Shown here: piece by piece, positions 33,318 through 41,941 of the stretch
Numbering within the stretch: position 1 is the stretch's first letter
Layout: each line of letters begins with the position of its first letter
Origin: Palsa-504 sp963739135
Lineage (GTDB): Bacteria; Actinomycetota; Actinomycetes; Streptosporangiales; Streptosporangiaceae
DNA: 64,000 bases
Assembly (NCBI GenBank): GCA_963739135.1
Contig: CAVTZG010000013.1
Coordinates: 62,001-126,000, forward strand
Direction: 5' to 3'
Translations under genes and position numbers: made by a program
Notes under the pieces: model-generated
The model's input: only the letters and a program-made list of their open reading frames with translations
Told to the model about the DNA's origin: nothing
The model's database searches: none

Positions 33318-33641
33318 GGCGAGAAGCATACGGTGGCCGGCCGCAGGCGCGCTGGAGTTGACGTGAGGTCGAGTAAAGAAGAATCTGTGAGTTCCGCACG
33401 GTTATATAAACGGCCGAATGGTGACAGGAGTTCACTCAGCTCAGCACGGAAAGTAGCCGAACCCCCTGACTGGATCCGGAGGTCGGCCGTCCGCCCGCCG
33501 GCGTGTCGGCCGCCGCCCTGGCCCGCTGGGCTTGCCGTTAGCTTCGAGGCTCGGGCTTCGTGTCATAGCTCCTGGCCGGGGGCGCGGCCGGCGGTATTGT
33601 CGGTGGCCAGCACTACAGTGGACCGCAGGAAGGAGGCTGGT
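33318..33641. other. Intergenic region upstream of the methyltransferase
   Basis: About 320 bases. It contains an AT-richer patch around 33365-33415 (with GTTATATAAAC) and the methyltransferase ribosome-binding site AAGGAGG at its right end. I see no supported gene. Confidence 0.5.
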
Positions 33642-34466
33642 GTGAGCGCGGATTACCGGCGTGAGGGCGCCCGCTTCTCGCTGGTCTGGGACGTGTTGCA
33701 GGAGGTCGTCTCGGCGCGGGTGGCGCAGACCGGCCGGCAGGCGCTGGACATCGTGGACGTGGGCGGCGGGACGGGCGGGCTGGCCGTGCCGTTCGCGGCC
33801 CTCGGACACAATGTCACCGTGGTCGACCCGAGTCCAGATGCGCTCGCGGCGGCACAGCGGCGGGCCGCCGAGGCCGGGGCCGGGCTGGCCTCGGTGCAGG
33901 GTGATGCGGCCAGCCTGGACGGCGTCGTGGGCCAGGCCGCCGCGGACCTGGTCATCTGCCACAACGTGCTGGAGTACGTCGACTCGCCGGCCGATGCGAT
34001 GAGCGCCATCGCCCGGGTGCTGCGTCCGGCCGCCACGGTCAGCGTGCTCGCGTCCAACGCGGTCGCCGCGGTTCTGCACCGCGCGCTGGCCGGCCGCTTC
34101 GCCGAGGCCCGCAGCTTGCTCCCAGGGGGGCCCAGGGGGTACGGGGGGCCGGGTAGGCCCCCCGCGAGCGGGGGGATTCCCAAGGGGGGTCCGGGGGGAT
34201 GGGTCCCCCCGGGAGAGAACCGTCGCCCCCCCGGGGATATACAGCGCCGGTTCACGCTGGCCGAGCTGACCGCCCTGATCACCGGGGCCGGGTTGCGGGC
34301 CGGGGAGGCGCACGGCCTGCGGATCTTCGGCGGGCTGGTGCCTGGCGCCCTGCTGGAAGGCGACGCCGCCGCGACGGAGGCGCTCCGCGCGCTCGAGGAG
34401 TCCGCCGCCAGCACCCCGCCGCTGCGCGACATCGCCGCTCAGCTGCACGTGCTCGGTCACCGCTGA
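33642..34466 (+). CDS. Class I SAM-dependent methyltransferase
   Basis: 274 residues. Motif I VDVGGGTGGLAVPFAALGHN (about 33-52), motif II acidic residue in VTVVDPSPDAL, and CHNVLEYVDSPADAMSAIAR (about 108-127) define a class I Rossmann methyltransferase; substrate unknown. GTG 33642 follows AAGGAGG. Near residues 160-198 the conserved fold is interrupted by a Gly/Pro-rich segment encoded by a full-length G/C palindromic element (34121-34236), after which conserved sequence resumes (RRFTLAELTALITGAGL). dinB starts 5 bases after its stop. Confidence 0.85.
   Translation: MSADYRREGARFSLVWDVLQEVVSARVAQTGRQALDIVDVGGGTGGLAVPFAALGHNVTVVDPSPDALAAAQRRAAEAGAGLASVQGDAASLDGVVGQAAADLVICHNVLEYVDSPADAMSAIARVLRPAATVSVLASNAVAAVLHRALAGRFAEARSLLPGGPRGYGGPGRPPASGGIPKGGPGGWVPPGENRRPPGDIQRRFTLAELTALITGAGLRAGEAHGLRIFGGLVPGALLEGDAAATEALRALEESAASTPPLRDIAAQLHVLGHR
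34121..34236 (-). repeat. G/C palindromic element, long copy (E2), in methyltransferase gene
   Basis: About 115 bases of alternating G6 and C6 runs with the core GGGGGGTCCGGGGGG at 34185-34199. Its reverse complement aligns almost end to end with the copy in murF (49513-49625). Confidence 0.85.
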
Positions 34467-34471
34467 CGCTC

Positions 34472-35773
34472 ATGAACGCCGACGTGACCCCCGAAGGCCA
34501 GGCCGGGGAGCCCGTCGTCGCCGATGACACGGGGTGTCACATCCTGCACGTCGACATGGATGCCTTCTACGCCAGCGTGGAGATCAGGGACCGGCCCGAG
34601 CTCGCCGGCCAGCCGGTCATCGTGGGCGGAACCGGCGGCCGCGGCGTGGTGCTTTCCGCGTCGTACCAGGCCCGCGCGTTCGGGGTGCGGTCGGCGATGC
34701 CGGTCGGGCGGGCCAGTCGGCTGTGCCCCCGGGCGGTGTTCGTACCGCCCAGGCACCGGGTCTACGCCGCGACCTCCAGGGAGGTCATGGCCATCTTCGG
34801 CACGGTCACGCCGCAGGTGGAACCGCTGGCCCTGGACGAGGCGTTCCTCGACGTCTCCGGTGCGCTGCGCCGGCTTGGACCCCAATACCCGCCCGCCGCG
34901 ATCGCCGTGCACATCCGGGCCCAGGTCCGGCAGCAGCAGGGCATCACCTGTTCGGTGGGGGTCGCGCCGTGCAAGTTCGTGGCCAAGATCGCCTCGGCTC
35001 GCTGCAAGCCCGACGGCCTCCTGGTCGTGCCGCAGGCCGGGGTGCTCGACTTCCTGCACCCGTTGCCCGTCGCTTCCCTGTGGGGGGTGGGGGAGCGGGC
35101 CGGGGAGGCGCTGGCCCGGCTGGGGCTGCGCACGGTGGGCGACATCGCGCACACTCCGCTGGCTACCTTGCAGGCCGAGCTCGGCGCCGCGCACGGCGCG
35201 CACCTGGCCGCCCTGGCCTGGGGCCGGGACGAGCGCCTGGTCACGCCGCGCGCGCCGGAGAAGAGCATCGGCGCCGAGGAGACGTTCGCGACCGACATCA
35301 GCGATCCTGACCGGATCCGGCGCGAGCTGCTTAAGCTGTCCGGCCGCACGGCCAGCGGGCTGCGCGCGGGCGGCTACGTAGCCAGGACCGTCTCCGTCAA
35401 GCTGCGGCTGGCCAGCTTCAAGACCCTGACCAGGTCCCGGACGCTGCCCTATCCGACCGACGTCGCCCGTGAGATATACACCACAGCCTGCTCGCTGTTT
35501 GAAGCGTCAGGCCTGGATCACGGCACGCGGCTGCGTCTGGTCGGTGTCCGGGTATCCGGCCTGGTCCCGGCGGCAGGCGCGAATACCCAGCTGACCTTCG
35601 ATGACCGGCCTGTCGGCTGGCGGGAGGCGGAACGGGCCGTGGACCGGATCGCGCGCCGGTTCGGGGCCGGCGCGGTCAGGCCCGCTGCCCTGGTGGCGGA
35701 CACAGACCCCTCCGATGAGCCCAGAAGTGCACTGCTCGAGGGTCAGGACGGCCCGCCGGAGGAGGGTTTCTGA
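34472..35773 (+). CDS. dinB: DNA polymerase IV (Y family)
   Basis: Error-prone translesion polymerase. 433 residues: HILHVDMDAFYASVEIRDRP (catalytic Asp, about 22-41), ALDEAFLDVSGA (Asp-Glu), SVGVAPCKFVAKIASARCKP, a helix-hairpin-helix region (SLWGVGERAGEALARLGLRT) and the little-finger domain to about 385. The end, GQDGPPEEGF, is acidic; a classic beta-clamp motif is not obvious, although NTQLTF (about 372-377) resembles one. ATG 34472. Confidence 0.95.
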   Translation: MNADVTPEGQAGEPVVADDTGCHILHVDMDAFYASVEIRDRPELAGQPVIVGGTGGRGVVLSASYQARAFGVRSAMPVGRASRLCPRAVFVPPRHRVYAATSREVMAIFGTVTPQVEPLALDEAFLDVSGALRRLGPQYPPAAIAVHIRAQVRQQQGITCSVGVAPCKFVAKIASARCKPDGLLVVPQAGVLDFLHPLPVASLWGVGERAGEALARLGLRTVGDIAHTPLATLQAELGAAHGAHLAALAWGRDERLVTPRAPEKSIGAEETFATDISDPDRIRRELLKLSGRTASGLRAGGYVARTVSVKLRLASFKTLTRSRTLPYPTDVAREIYTTACSLFEASGLDHGTRLRLVGVRVSGLVPAAGANTQLTFDDRPVGWREAERAVDRIARRFGAGAVRPAALVADTDPSDEPRSALLEGQDGPPEEGF

Positions 35774-35896
35774 CCCGCTACGGGGTGCACTCTTCCAAGC
35801 GACGTGTCTACGCTCGTATTCTGGAAATGAACCGGGTATGTGAGGTGGAGGTCACCGCACACACGTGCCGGGCGCAATGGGTTTTTGGGAGGCGTC

Positions 35897-36322
35897 GTGC
35901 CGCTCTCTGAACACGAGCAGCGCCAGCTGGAGCAGATCGAGCAAGCGCTTTATAGGGAGGATCCGAAATTCGGGCGTCTCGTACGCTCCAGCGATCCACG
36001 TGTTCACTACAAGCGCAAGCTTGTCCAGGGCCTCATCGGGATGCTGGCCGGCGCGGGCGGCCTGGCGGCCGGGCTGGTAACCCATCGCGTGTACCTGGAG
36101 GCGGCAGGAGTGGCCGTCTTGGTGCTCTCGCTGGTGTGGGCGGTTGTCAGCTGGCGCAGGCACGCCGCCCGGGTACGTCCGGTGAGCGCCAAGGCCGCTC
36201 CAGGCCAGCCCGCCGCAGGCGGCAAGTCAGGCCGTGCCCCCGGGCAGACCCGGCGGGCCCGGCTGATGGAGCGGATGGAAGAACGCTGGCGCCGTCGCCA
36301 GGAGGGTGACCGCAGGATGTAA
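35897..36322 (+). CDS. DUF3040 membrane protein
   Basis: 141 residues. PLSEHEQRQLEQIEQALYRE followed by DPKFGRLVRSSDP is the DUF3040 signature, two adjacent membrane segments lie at about 45-88 (GLIGMLAGAGGLAAGLV, AAGVAVLVLSLVWAVVSW) and the C-terminal tail is strongly basic. DUF3040 genes sit next to the mraZ/dcw cluster in many actinobacteria; a cell-envelope role is inferred. GTG 35897 with GGGAGG upstream. Confidence 0.9.
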   Translation: MPLSEHEQRQLEQIEQALYREDPKFGRLVRSSDPRVHYKRKLVQGLIGMLAGAGGLAAGLVTHRVYLEAAGVAVLVLSLVWAVVSWRRHAARVRPVSAKAAPGQPAAGGKSGRAPGQTRRARLMERMEERWRRRQEGDRRM

Positions 36323-36361
36323 CGACCGGCCAGGCTCCGGCCGCTCCAACCCACTCCCGAG

Positions 36362-39082
36362 CTAGCTCGCGGATCTCCGCTCAGCCGAGCGGCGCGGTAC
36401 CAGCGCGCCCAGCCGGTCTGGGATCCGGGCCGCGCCGTCCGCCACGTTGGTCAGCACCGAGACCGGGAAGATCCGCGCCCGCCAGCGGCTGCCGCGCCGG
36501 GCCAGCGCCGCGACGCCCCGCCGGGCGATGGCACCGTCGCGGCGCAGGGTCGCCGAGTCGGCCGGGCGTGCCGCGTAGCTGGCCCGCTCCTCGGCCAGCG
36601 CGAGCCGGCGGACCGCATCCCTGGCGGGCTCCCGCAGCCCCGAGCTGACTCGGTTGGCCAGTGTCCGCGGCGGTTCGCTCAGGCGGTGGCCGACGCCGAG
36701 ATCCTCCAGGTCGTAACCGAACTCGCGCCAGGCGGTATGAGCCCGGCTCACGTCGTCCCTGGCCCGCATCCAGCGCCAGCGCCGCAGCACGATCCGCAGG
36801 ATGGCCGGCCCCACCAGTACGACCGCGCAGGCCGCGCCGAACGCGATGCCGACCGTGGCCCAGCCGGCGCGCAGGTCCAGCCCGGAGGTGTGCGACAGCA
36901 GCCGGTAGAGGGACAGCGCTACGATCGCGGCCACGATCATGACCAGCACCGCCGCGGCCGGGCTCACCGGGCTGCGGCGCCTGACCGCCTCGGCCGGATG
37001 GGCCGACAGCAGGCGCTGCGCGGGCGGGGCCAGCATTGCGATGACGCCGCAGGCCAGCGCGATGGCCGCCACCACGGCGAGCACGATCGCGGCCCACGGC
37101 GTCCCGGCGGACCGGGCCGCCGTGGCGCTCCCGCCACCTTGGTCGCCGGGTTGGGGATGCTTGGATCCCAGGCCGCCCGTCGAGCCGGTATGGGGCGCGC
37201 CGCCGATCGAACCCGGCGAGGAGGGAACTATGTTGGGCTGGCTCGAGCTCGCGGTCCCTCCGCCGGTCATCCAGTTAGGCTGGCGCGCCGTACCCTGGCC
37301 GGCCGGCGTGGGCTCGAAGCGGATCCAGCCCCAGCCGCTGAAGTAGACCTCGGTCCAGGCGTGTGCGTCGCTGGTCTTGACCACATACTTGCCGCCGGAG
37401 GTCGGCGCGCCCGCGGTGTAGCCCTGGACCAGCCGGGCCGGGATGCCGAGCAGCCGGGTCAGCACGGTCATCGCGTACGCGGACTGCACGCATACGCCGG
37501 TCCTGGTCTGCGTGAGGTACCGCAGCAGGCCATCGGGGCTGTTAAACTCCGCCCCGGACGAGCTGTAGTGGAACGCCGACCCGGAAAGCCATTCGGCCAG
37601 CGCGTCCACCTTCCCGTACTCCGTGGTCGCGTCCTTGGTGATCGACTCCGCGATCTGCCGCAATGCGGCGGTCTGGTAGGAAGTCGGCAAGGCCAGGTCA
37701 TCGCCGAGTCCACCGGGGAGCGAAGCAGCATCGTTCAGCTCCGGCGCGGTGGGGTCCACCGCGTAGCTGGAGACCTGGTAGGTCTTCACCGGCACGGTGT
37801 CATCCCGGGAGTACACCATCAGCTCGTTATCGGCCAGCCAGAAGCCCGGCGGCGGGATGACCTTGGCCGCCGGGTAAGGCATGGGCAGGAACGTCGGGCT
37901 CGAGCGGGAGACCAGCTCGCCGCTGGCTACGTTCACGTCGGTCGTGAACTGCTGCAGGGCCCCCGGACCAGCCAGCCCCGGGGGCAGCGGCATCTGGGTC
38001 ACGTCCACCGCGCCCTGGGTGTAATTGCTTGCGGTCCAGCCCTGGGAGCCCAGGGTGTCGAACACGGCCGATTCGAGGTACGGCGGGTCGTTGTCCTGGA
38101 GCGACTGGGAGGCCGTGGTGGTGTAGGTCAGCACCGTGGTGGGGTGACCGTCCTTCAGCTCCTCGAGGGTCAGAGCCAGCGTGCGGGGAGCGGTCTGCCC
38201 GCCGCTGCCACCGCTGCCGCCGGCCCCGCCGATGCCCGGACCCGATGAGAACAGCTTGCTGGGATGCAGGCCAGGCAGAATCAGCGGCACGCACAGGGCC
38301 AGCACGATCGACGCCAGCCCGATCCTCCGGCCCGCCGCGGCCAGCGTCCGGGTATCCGGTCCCGGATCCGGTTCGGCCGCCGGGCGCCTGCTGCCGGCGC
38401 CGTTCGCCGCCGCTTCGGCGTACCCCGCGCCGTCGGCCGTCCGGCGGCGGGCCGGGGCGTCGGACAGCGAGCCGGAACGCCACAGCGACACCAGCCTGCC
38501 CCAGAGCCGGATCCGCTCCCGGCCATCAGCGCTCAGCATGGCCAGGTAGCCGGCCGCGGCCAGGCAGAAGACGATGACCGTGCCCGGGCCGCTGGGCGTC
38601 CGCATGGTGACCGGCACGGTGTACAGGACCAGCAGCGGCAGCCCGGCCAGCGCGGTGGATCGCAGCCGGACCGCGATCAGGTCGGCCAGCACGGCCATGA
38701 GGCCTATCCCGCCCGCCGCGAGAAGCATCAGGCCGGGCAGGTCAGGCGCGGGCGGTGCGTACCTGCTCGAGTCGGTCAGCCCGGTGCCCAGCAGGTGCCA
38801 CAGCCGGGTGAGCGATCCCGGCGTGGGTATGACCCACAGCAGCGAGTGGCGTGCCTCGAACACCAGGTTCAGGTAGAGCAGCAGGCCGAGCACGCTGATG
38901 CCCAGGCAGGCTAGGACGGGCAGCACCCGCAGCCGGCTGAGCGAGCCGGCCAGGGCGACCGCGATCACCGCGCCGCCTCCGGCGTAGAACCACTCCGAGC
39001 CGGTGAACAGCGGGTACAGGACAGTGGACGCGAGTATGCAGGCGACCGCGACGGTCGCCGTCATCCGGCGGTTCATCGTCAT
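36362..39082 (-). CDS. TgpA-like transglutaminase-domain membrane protein
   Basis: 906 residues. Six N-terminal membrane segments (about 8-190), a further one near 250, then a large outside domain containing the transglutaminase core: TGVCVQSAYAMTVLTRLLGI (Cys), SDAHAWTEVYFSGWGWIRFE (His, then Glu where Asp is usual) and PTP. A late membrane pair (about 670-760) and a cytoplasmic DUF4129-like tail (REFGYDLEDLGVGHRLSEPP) follow. It is the third gene of the moxR-DUF58-tgpA operon and overlaps DUF58 by 4 bases. Such triads are thought to modify or process envelope proteins. Confidence 0.9.
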   Translation of the reverse strand: MTMNRRMTATVAVACILASTVLYPLFTGSEWFYAGGGAVIAVALAGSLSRLRVLPVLACLGISVLGLLLYLNLVFEARHSLLWVIPTPGSLTRLWHLLGTGLTDSSRYAPPAPDLPGLMLLAAGGIGLMAVLADLIAVRLRSTALAGLPLLVLYTVPVTMRTPSGPGTVIVFCLAAAGYLAMLSADGRERIRLWGRLVSLWRSGSLSDAPARRRTADGAGYAEAAANGAGSRRPAAEPDPGPDTRTLAAAGRRIGLASIVLALCVPLILPGLHPSKLFSSGPGIGGAGGSGGSGGQTAPRTLALTLEELKDGHPTTVLTYTTTASQSLQDNDPPYLESAVFDTLGSQGWTASNYTQGAVDVTQMPLPPGLAGPGALQQFTTDVNVASGELVSRSSPTFLPMPYPAAKVIPPPGFWLADNELMVYSRDDTVPVKTYQVSSYAVDPTAPELNDAASLPGGLGDDLALPTSYQTAALRQIAESITKDATTEYGKVDALAEWLSGSAFHYSSSGAEFNSPDGLLRYLTQTRTGVCVQSAYAMTVLTRLLGIPARLVQGYTAGAPTSGGKYVVKTSDAHAWTEVYFSGWGWIRFEPTPAGQGTARQPNWMTGGGTASSSQPNIVPSSPGSIGGAPHTGSTGGLGSKHPQPGDQGGGSATAARSAGTPWAAIVLAVVAAIALACGVIAMLAPPAQRLLSAHPAEAVRRRSPVSPAAAVLVMIVAAIVALSLYRLLSHTSGLDLRAGWATVGIAFGAACAVVLVGPAILRIVLRRWRWMRARDDVSRAHTAWREFGYDLEDLGVGHRLSEPPRTLANRVSSGLREPARDAVRRLALAEERASYAARPADSATLRRDGAIARRGVAALARRGSRWRARIFPVSVLTNVADGAARIPDRLGALVPRRSAERRSAS

Positions 39083-40335
39083 CTCGGCTCACCCCTCAGG
39101 CCGCCGACAGGTACCGGACGGTCGGCGGGCCGGTGCAGCTGCTGCCAGGCCACGGCCAGCGGGGTGATGGAGGTGGCGACCGAGACGCGCCAGCCCGCGG
39201 CCGACAGGATCTCGGCCGCCCTCGCTGTGTCCTCGGGGATCTCGTCGGAGGCCCATGCGGAGACCGCCAGCAGCAGGGCCATGGCGGGCGCGTTGCCGCG
39301 CCTGCTGGCAGCCAGCTGGCTGGCATCCTCGCCGGACAGCCGCCCGAGCACGGCGATCAGCTGCCCGCCGGCCTGGGCCAGCGCGGTCGCGCCTGGCCCG
39401 AAGCCGACGTCGCGGGACTCGGTGATGACAGCCAGCATGTCCAGCAGGTTGTCCTGGAAGGTGCCGGCCGGAGCGATCTCGCCTGCCTCGGTGATGAGCC
39501 TGGCCCGGAAGCCCTCGCCGGCCAGGTGCGCGCCGATGGAGGCGGCCGCGCTGACCGCGAACTCGAACGTGGCGGAGGGGCCGCTGCCCGAGTGCGCGCT
39601 GCGGCGGGTGTCCAGGAAAACCGACGCGCTATTGCGCCACTGATGCTCTTCACGCCGGACCATCAGCTGGCCGTAGCGCGCGGTGGACCGCCAGTGCACC
39701 CGGCGCAGCCCGTCGCCGTCCTGGTAGACGCGCGGTGCCGCGTCGTCCTCGCCGATCGCCGATATGGTCCGCATGCCGCCGTCGCCCTCGCCCAGCCAGC
39801 TGCTCGGCGCCGCCGCCTTGGGCAGCGGGACGATGCGCGGGGTAACCACCAGCGTGCTGGTGGAATTGAACGAGCGAGTGATCTCCACCAGGCCGAACGT
39901 GTCAGCCACCCGGACCCGGAGCGGACCCAGGATGAACTTGCCGCGGGCGTCGGAGCGGATCTGGTAGGACAGCTCCCGGTGACCGCCCGGCTCGATCTCG
40001 TCGAGCACGAACCGCGGCCTGCTGCCCAGCGAGTACGGCGTCACATCCTCGGCCAGCAGCACCGCGGTGCGCAGCCGCGAGATGTTCTCCAGCCGGGCCA
40101 GGACGGTGGTCGGCTGCCCGGCCGGCACCCGCGGCGGGTCCAGCCTGCGGCTGCACGACAGCCGGTAGCGGGAACGCCGCGCGATCAGCGCCGATACCAG
40201 GGGCAGGATGGCCAGCAGGGCACCGACCCGCACCAGGTCCGGCTCCGGTATCGCCAGGCCGCATACGATAGCCGCCCCGCCCGCGGCCACGAACGATCTG
40301 CCCCGTGTGGTCAGCGAGCCGAATAGCGCCCGCAT
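39079..40335 (-). CDS. DUF58 domain protein
   Basis: 418 residues. Two N-terminal hydrophobic segments (AAGGAAIVCGLAIPEPDLVR, VGALLAILPLVSALIA), then DUF58: DDAAPRVYQDGDGLRRVHWR followed by STARYGQLMVRREE (about 195-228), and a vWA-like region to the end. DUF58 proteins partner MoxR ATPases. It follows moxR by 71 bp and overlaps tgpA (ATGA). Confidence 0.92.
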   Translation of the reverse strand: MRALFGSLTTRGRSFVAAGGAAIVCGLAIPEPDLVRVGALLAILPLVSALIARRSRYRLSCSRRLDPPRVPAGQPTTVLARLENISRLRTAVLLAEDVTPYSLGSRPRFVLDEIEPGGHRELSYQIRSDARGKFILGPLRVRVADTFGLVEITRSFNSTSTLVVTPRIVPLPKAAAPSSWLGEGDGGMRTISAIGEDDAAPRVYQDGDGLRRVHWRSTARYGQLMVRREEHQWRNSASVFLDTRRSAHSGSGPSATFEFAVSAAASIGAHLAGEGFRARLITEAGEIAPAGTFQDNLLDMLAVITESRDVGFGPGATALAQAGGQLIAVLGRLSGEDASQLAASRRGNAPAMALLLAVSAWASDEIPEDTARAAEILSAAGWRVSVATSITPLAVAWQQLHRPADRPVPVGGLRGEPR

Positions 40336-40395
40336 GGCTCTCCCTTCACCGCCGCGACGGCTCGCCGCCCCGGCTCATCGCCGCGGCTGCGCGCT

Positions 40396-40422
40396 GCTCT
40401 CCCGGCTCATCGCCGGGAGAGC
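40396..40422 (-). terminator. Hairpin over the moxR stop codon
   Basis: CTCTCCCGGC / GCCGGGAGAG form a perfect 10-bp stem with a 5-base loop; the loop contains the moxR TGA (40407-40409). It could attenuate transcription or translation between moxR and DUF58. Confidence 0.5.
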
Positions 40423-41381
40423 GGCAACTGCGCGACGATCCTCTTCACCACTTGCTCAGGCAGGTGCCGTTCCACGATGGCCTCCGCCGTGGGCAGCAGC
40501 CGGTGCGCTAGGACCGGGCCCGCCAGCGCCTGCACGTCGTCCGGGATCACGTAGTCCCGCCCGTCCAGTGCGGCCCAGGCCCGGCTGGCCCGCAGCAGGT
40601 GCAGCGTGGCCCGCGGCGACGCGCCGAGACGCAGCTCGGGCGAGGTCCTGGTCGCGTTGGACAGGGCGATGATGTAGTCCTTGACCTGATCGGACACCAG
40701 CACCTTGCGCACCGCGATCACCAGGTCCTGCACGTCGGTGGCGTGAGCCACCGGCTTGAGCTGGTCGAGCGGCGAGGTCGCGCCGTGGGTGTTCAGCATC
40801 TCCCGCTCGGCCGCGGCCGACGGATAGCCCAGCGAGATGCGGGCGGTGAACCGGTCCCGCTGCGCCTCGGGCAGCGGATAGGTGCCCTCCATCTCCACCG
40901 GGTTCTGGGTGGCGATGACCATGAAGGGCGCCTGCAGCAGGTACGTCGTCCCGTCCACGGTGACCTGGCGTTCTTCCATGCATTCCAGCAGCGCCGACTG
41001 AGTCTTGGGCGAGGCCCGGTTGATCTCGTCGCCGAGGACGATGTTGGCGAATATCGGACCCGGCTTGAATTCGAAGTCGCGCCGTTCCTGGTTGAAGGCG
41101 CTTACCCCGGTGATGTCGCTGGGCAGCAGGTCCGGCGTGAACTGTACCCGCTGGACCGTGCCGTCGATCGCCCGGGCCAGGGCCTTGGCCAGCATCGTCT
41201 TGCCCACGCCGGGCACGTCCTCGATGAGCAGGTGTCCCTCGGCGAGCAGCACCGCGAGGGTCAGCCGGATGGCTTCTGGCTTTCCCTCGATTACTGCCTC
41301 GATGGCCTTGCCGATTCTGCGGGCCGCCGGAACCAGATCATCGATGGGGTTCCCCGTCTGCCGTCCGGTGTCCAGTACCAC
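40407..41381 (-). CDS. moxR: MoxR-family AAA+ ATPase
   Basis: 324 residues. Walker A in IEDVPGVGKTMLAKALARAI, Walker B in VLGDEINRASPKTQSALLEC, then ATQNPVEMEGTYPLPEAQRD (sensor 1) and the lid ASPRATLHLLRASRAWAALD. Probably a chaperone-like ATPase acting on its DUF58/TgpA partners. GTG 41381 is chosen because AAGGAGG is placed right before it; GTG 41408, nine codons upstream, would put that site inside the gene. Confidence 0.93.
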   Translation of the reverse strand: MVLDTGRQTGNPIDDLVPAARRIGKAIEAVIEGKPEAIRLTLAVLLAEGHLLIEDVPGVGKTMLAKALARAIDGTVQRVQFTPDLLPSDITGVSAFNQERRDFEFKPGPIFANIVLGDEINRASPKTQSALLECMEERQVTVDGTTYLLQAPFMVIATQNPVEMEGTYPLPEAQRDRFTARISLGYPSAAAEREMLNTHGATSPLDQLKPVAHATDVQDLVIAVRKVLVSDQVKDYIIALSNATRTSPELRLGASPRATLHLLRASRAWAALDGRDYVIPDDVQALAGPVLAHRLLPTAEAIVERHLPEQVVKRIVAQLPLSRR

Positions 41382-41875
41382 ATGGCCTCCTTGAAGGCGC
41401 TGGCTCACAGACCAGCCAGGCTACCTGTCACGTAGCGCTCCCGGCCGAGCGGCTGTACCGCTACAGTACGTCCTTCTGCGGCAAACGCGCGACGTTGGCC
41501 CTGCTTCTGCGGCAATCGCGGCATTTCGGGACTGGCCGGAGACCCAACGGTGACCCAACAGCAGCCCGAGGCGCCCTGAGTCCGCCGTCTCGCCGCCTCC
41601 GCCGCACGAGGCGGCACATGCTCAGGCGGCATCCCGTCACCCCAGTGCTCCACATTCCCCCACCTGCGGCGCCAACCGTCGCGCGGCAGCCGAACCCGTC
41701 AGCGGTTTCCCTTCTGGACCTGCGGTTATTCTCCCATCACAAGCAAGCCTCCCTCGGTCGGCAGTCAGCCCGCCACCTCAGGCGAGCCGGGCTCCTGTTT
41801 TTGCCCCACTCCGCTCCACCCTCTTCTACCTGCTACTTCTGTGGCACCCGGGCCTAAATCCGGACGCTGTCGGCG
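41382..41875. other. Long intergenic region between moxR and mraZ
   Basis: About 490 bases with no supported gene. Contents: a direct repeat TTCTGCGGCAA(A/T)CGCG at 41474 and 41505, and at 41648-41664 an inverted near-copy (16 of 17 bases) of the MraZ-box promoter segment at 41881-41897. A minus-strand frame near 41461-41655 lacks any recognisable protein character. Confidence 0.55.
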
Positions 41876-41918
41876 TTGACGGTGGGGGAATGTGGGGTAC
41901 AGTGGAGCGCAGTGGAGC
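41876..41918 (+). promoter_or_regulatory. mraZ promoter with four MraZ boxes
   Basis: TTGACG (41876-41881), a 16-base spacer and TACAGT (41898-41903) form a good sigma-70-type promoter. Over it lie four TGG(G/A)G repeats starting at 41883, 41893, 41903 and 41913, exactly 10 bases apart, as in known MraZ operators. Autorepression of the dcw cluster by MraZ is expected. Confidence 0.8.
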
Positions 41919-41941
41919 TTGGCGGCGGGAGGTGAGGGCCT

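Noticed and set aside
36686..38248. 520-codon plus-strand frame opposite the transglutaminase gene
   Set aside because: The minus-strand product has membrane segments and a catalytic triad region; the plus frame is low-complexity Gly/Arg/His/Gln with no domain.
41461..41655. Small minus-strand frames in the moxR-mraZ gap
   Set aside because: Arg/Cys-rich with no homology features, overlapping direct repeats and a probable regulatory site.
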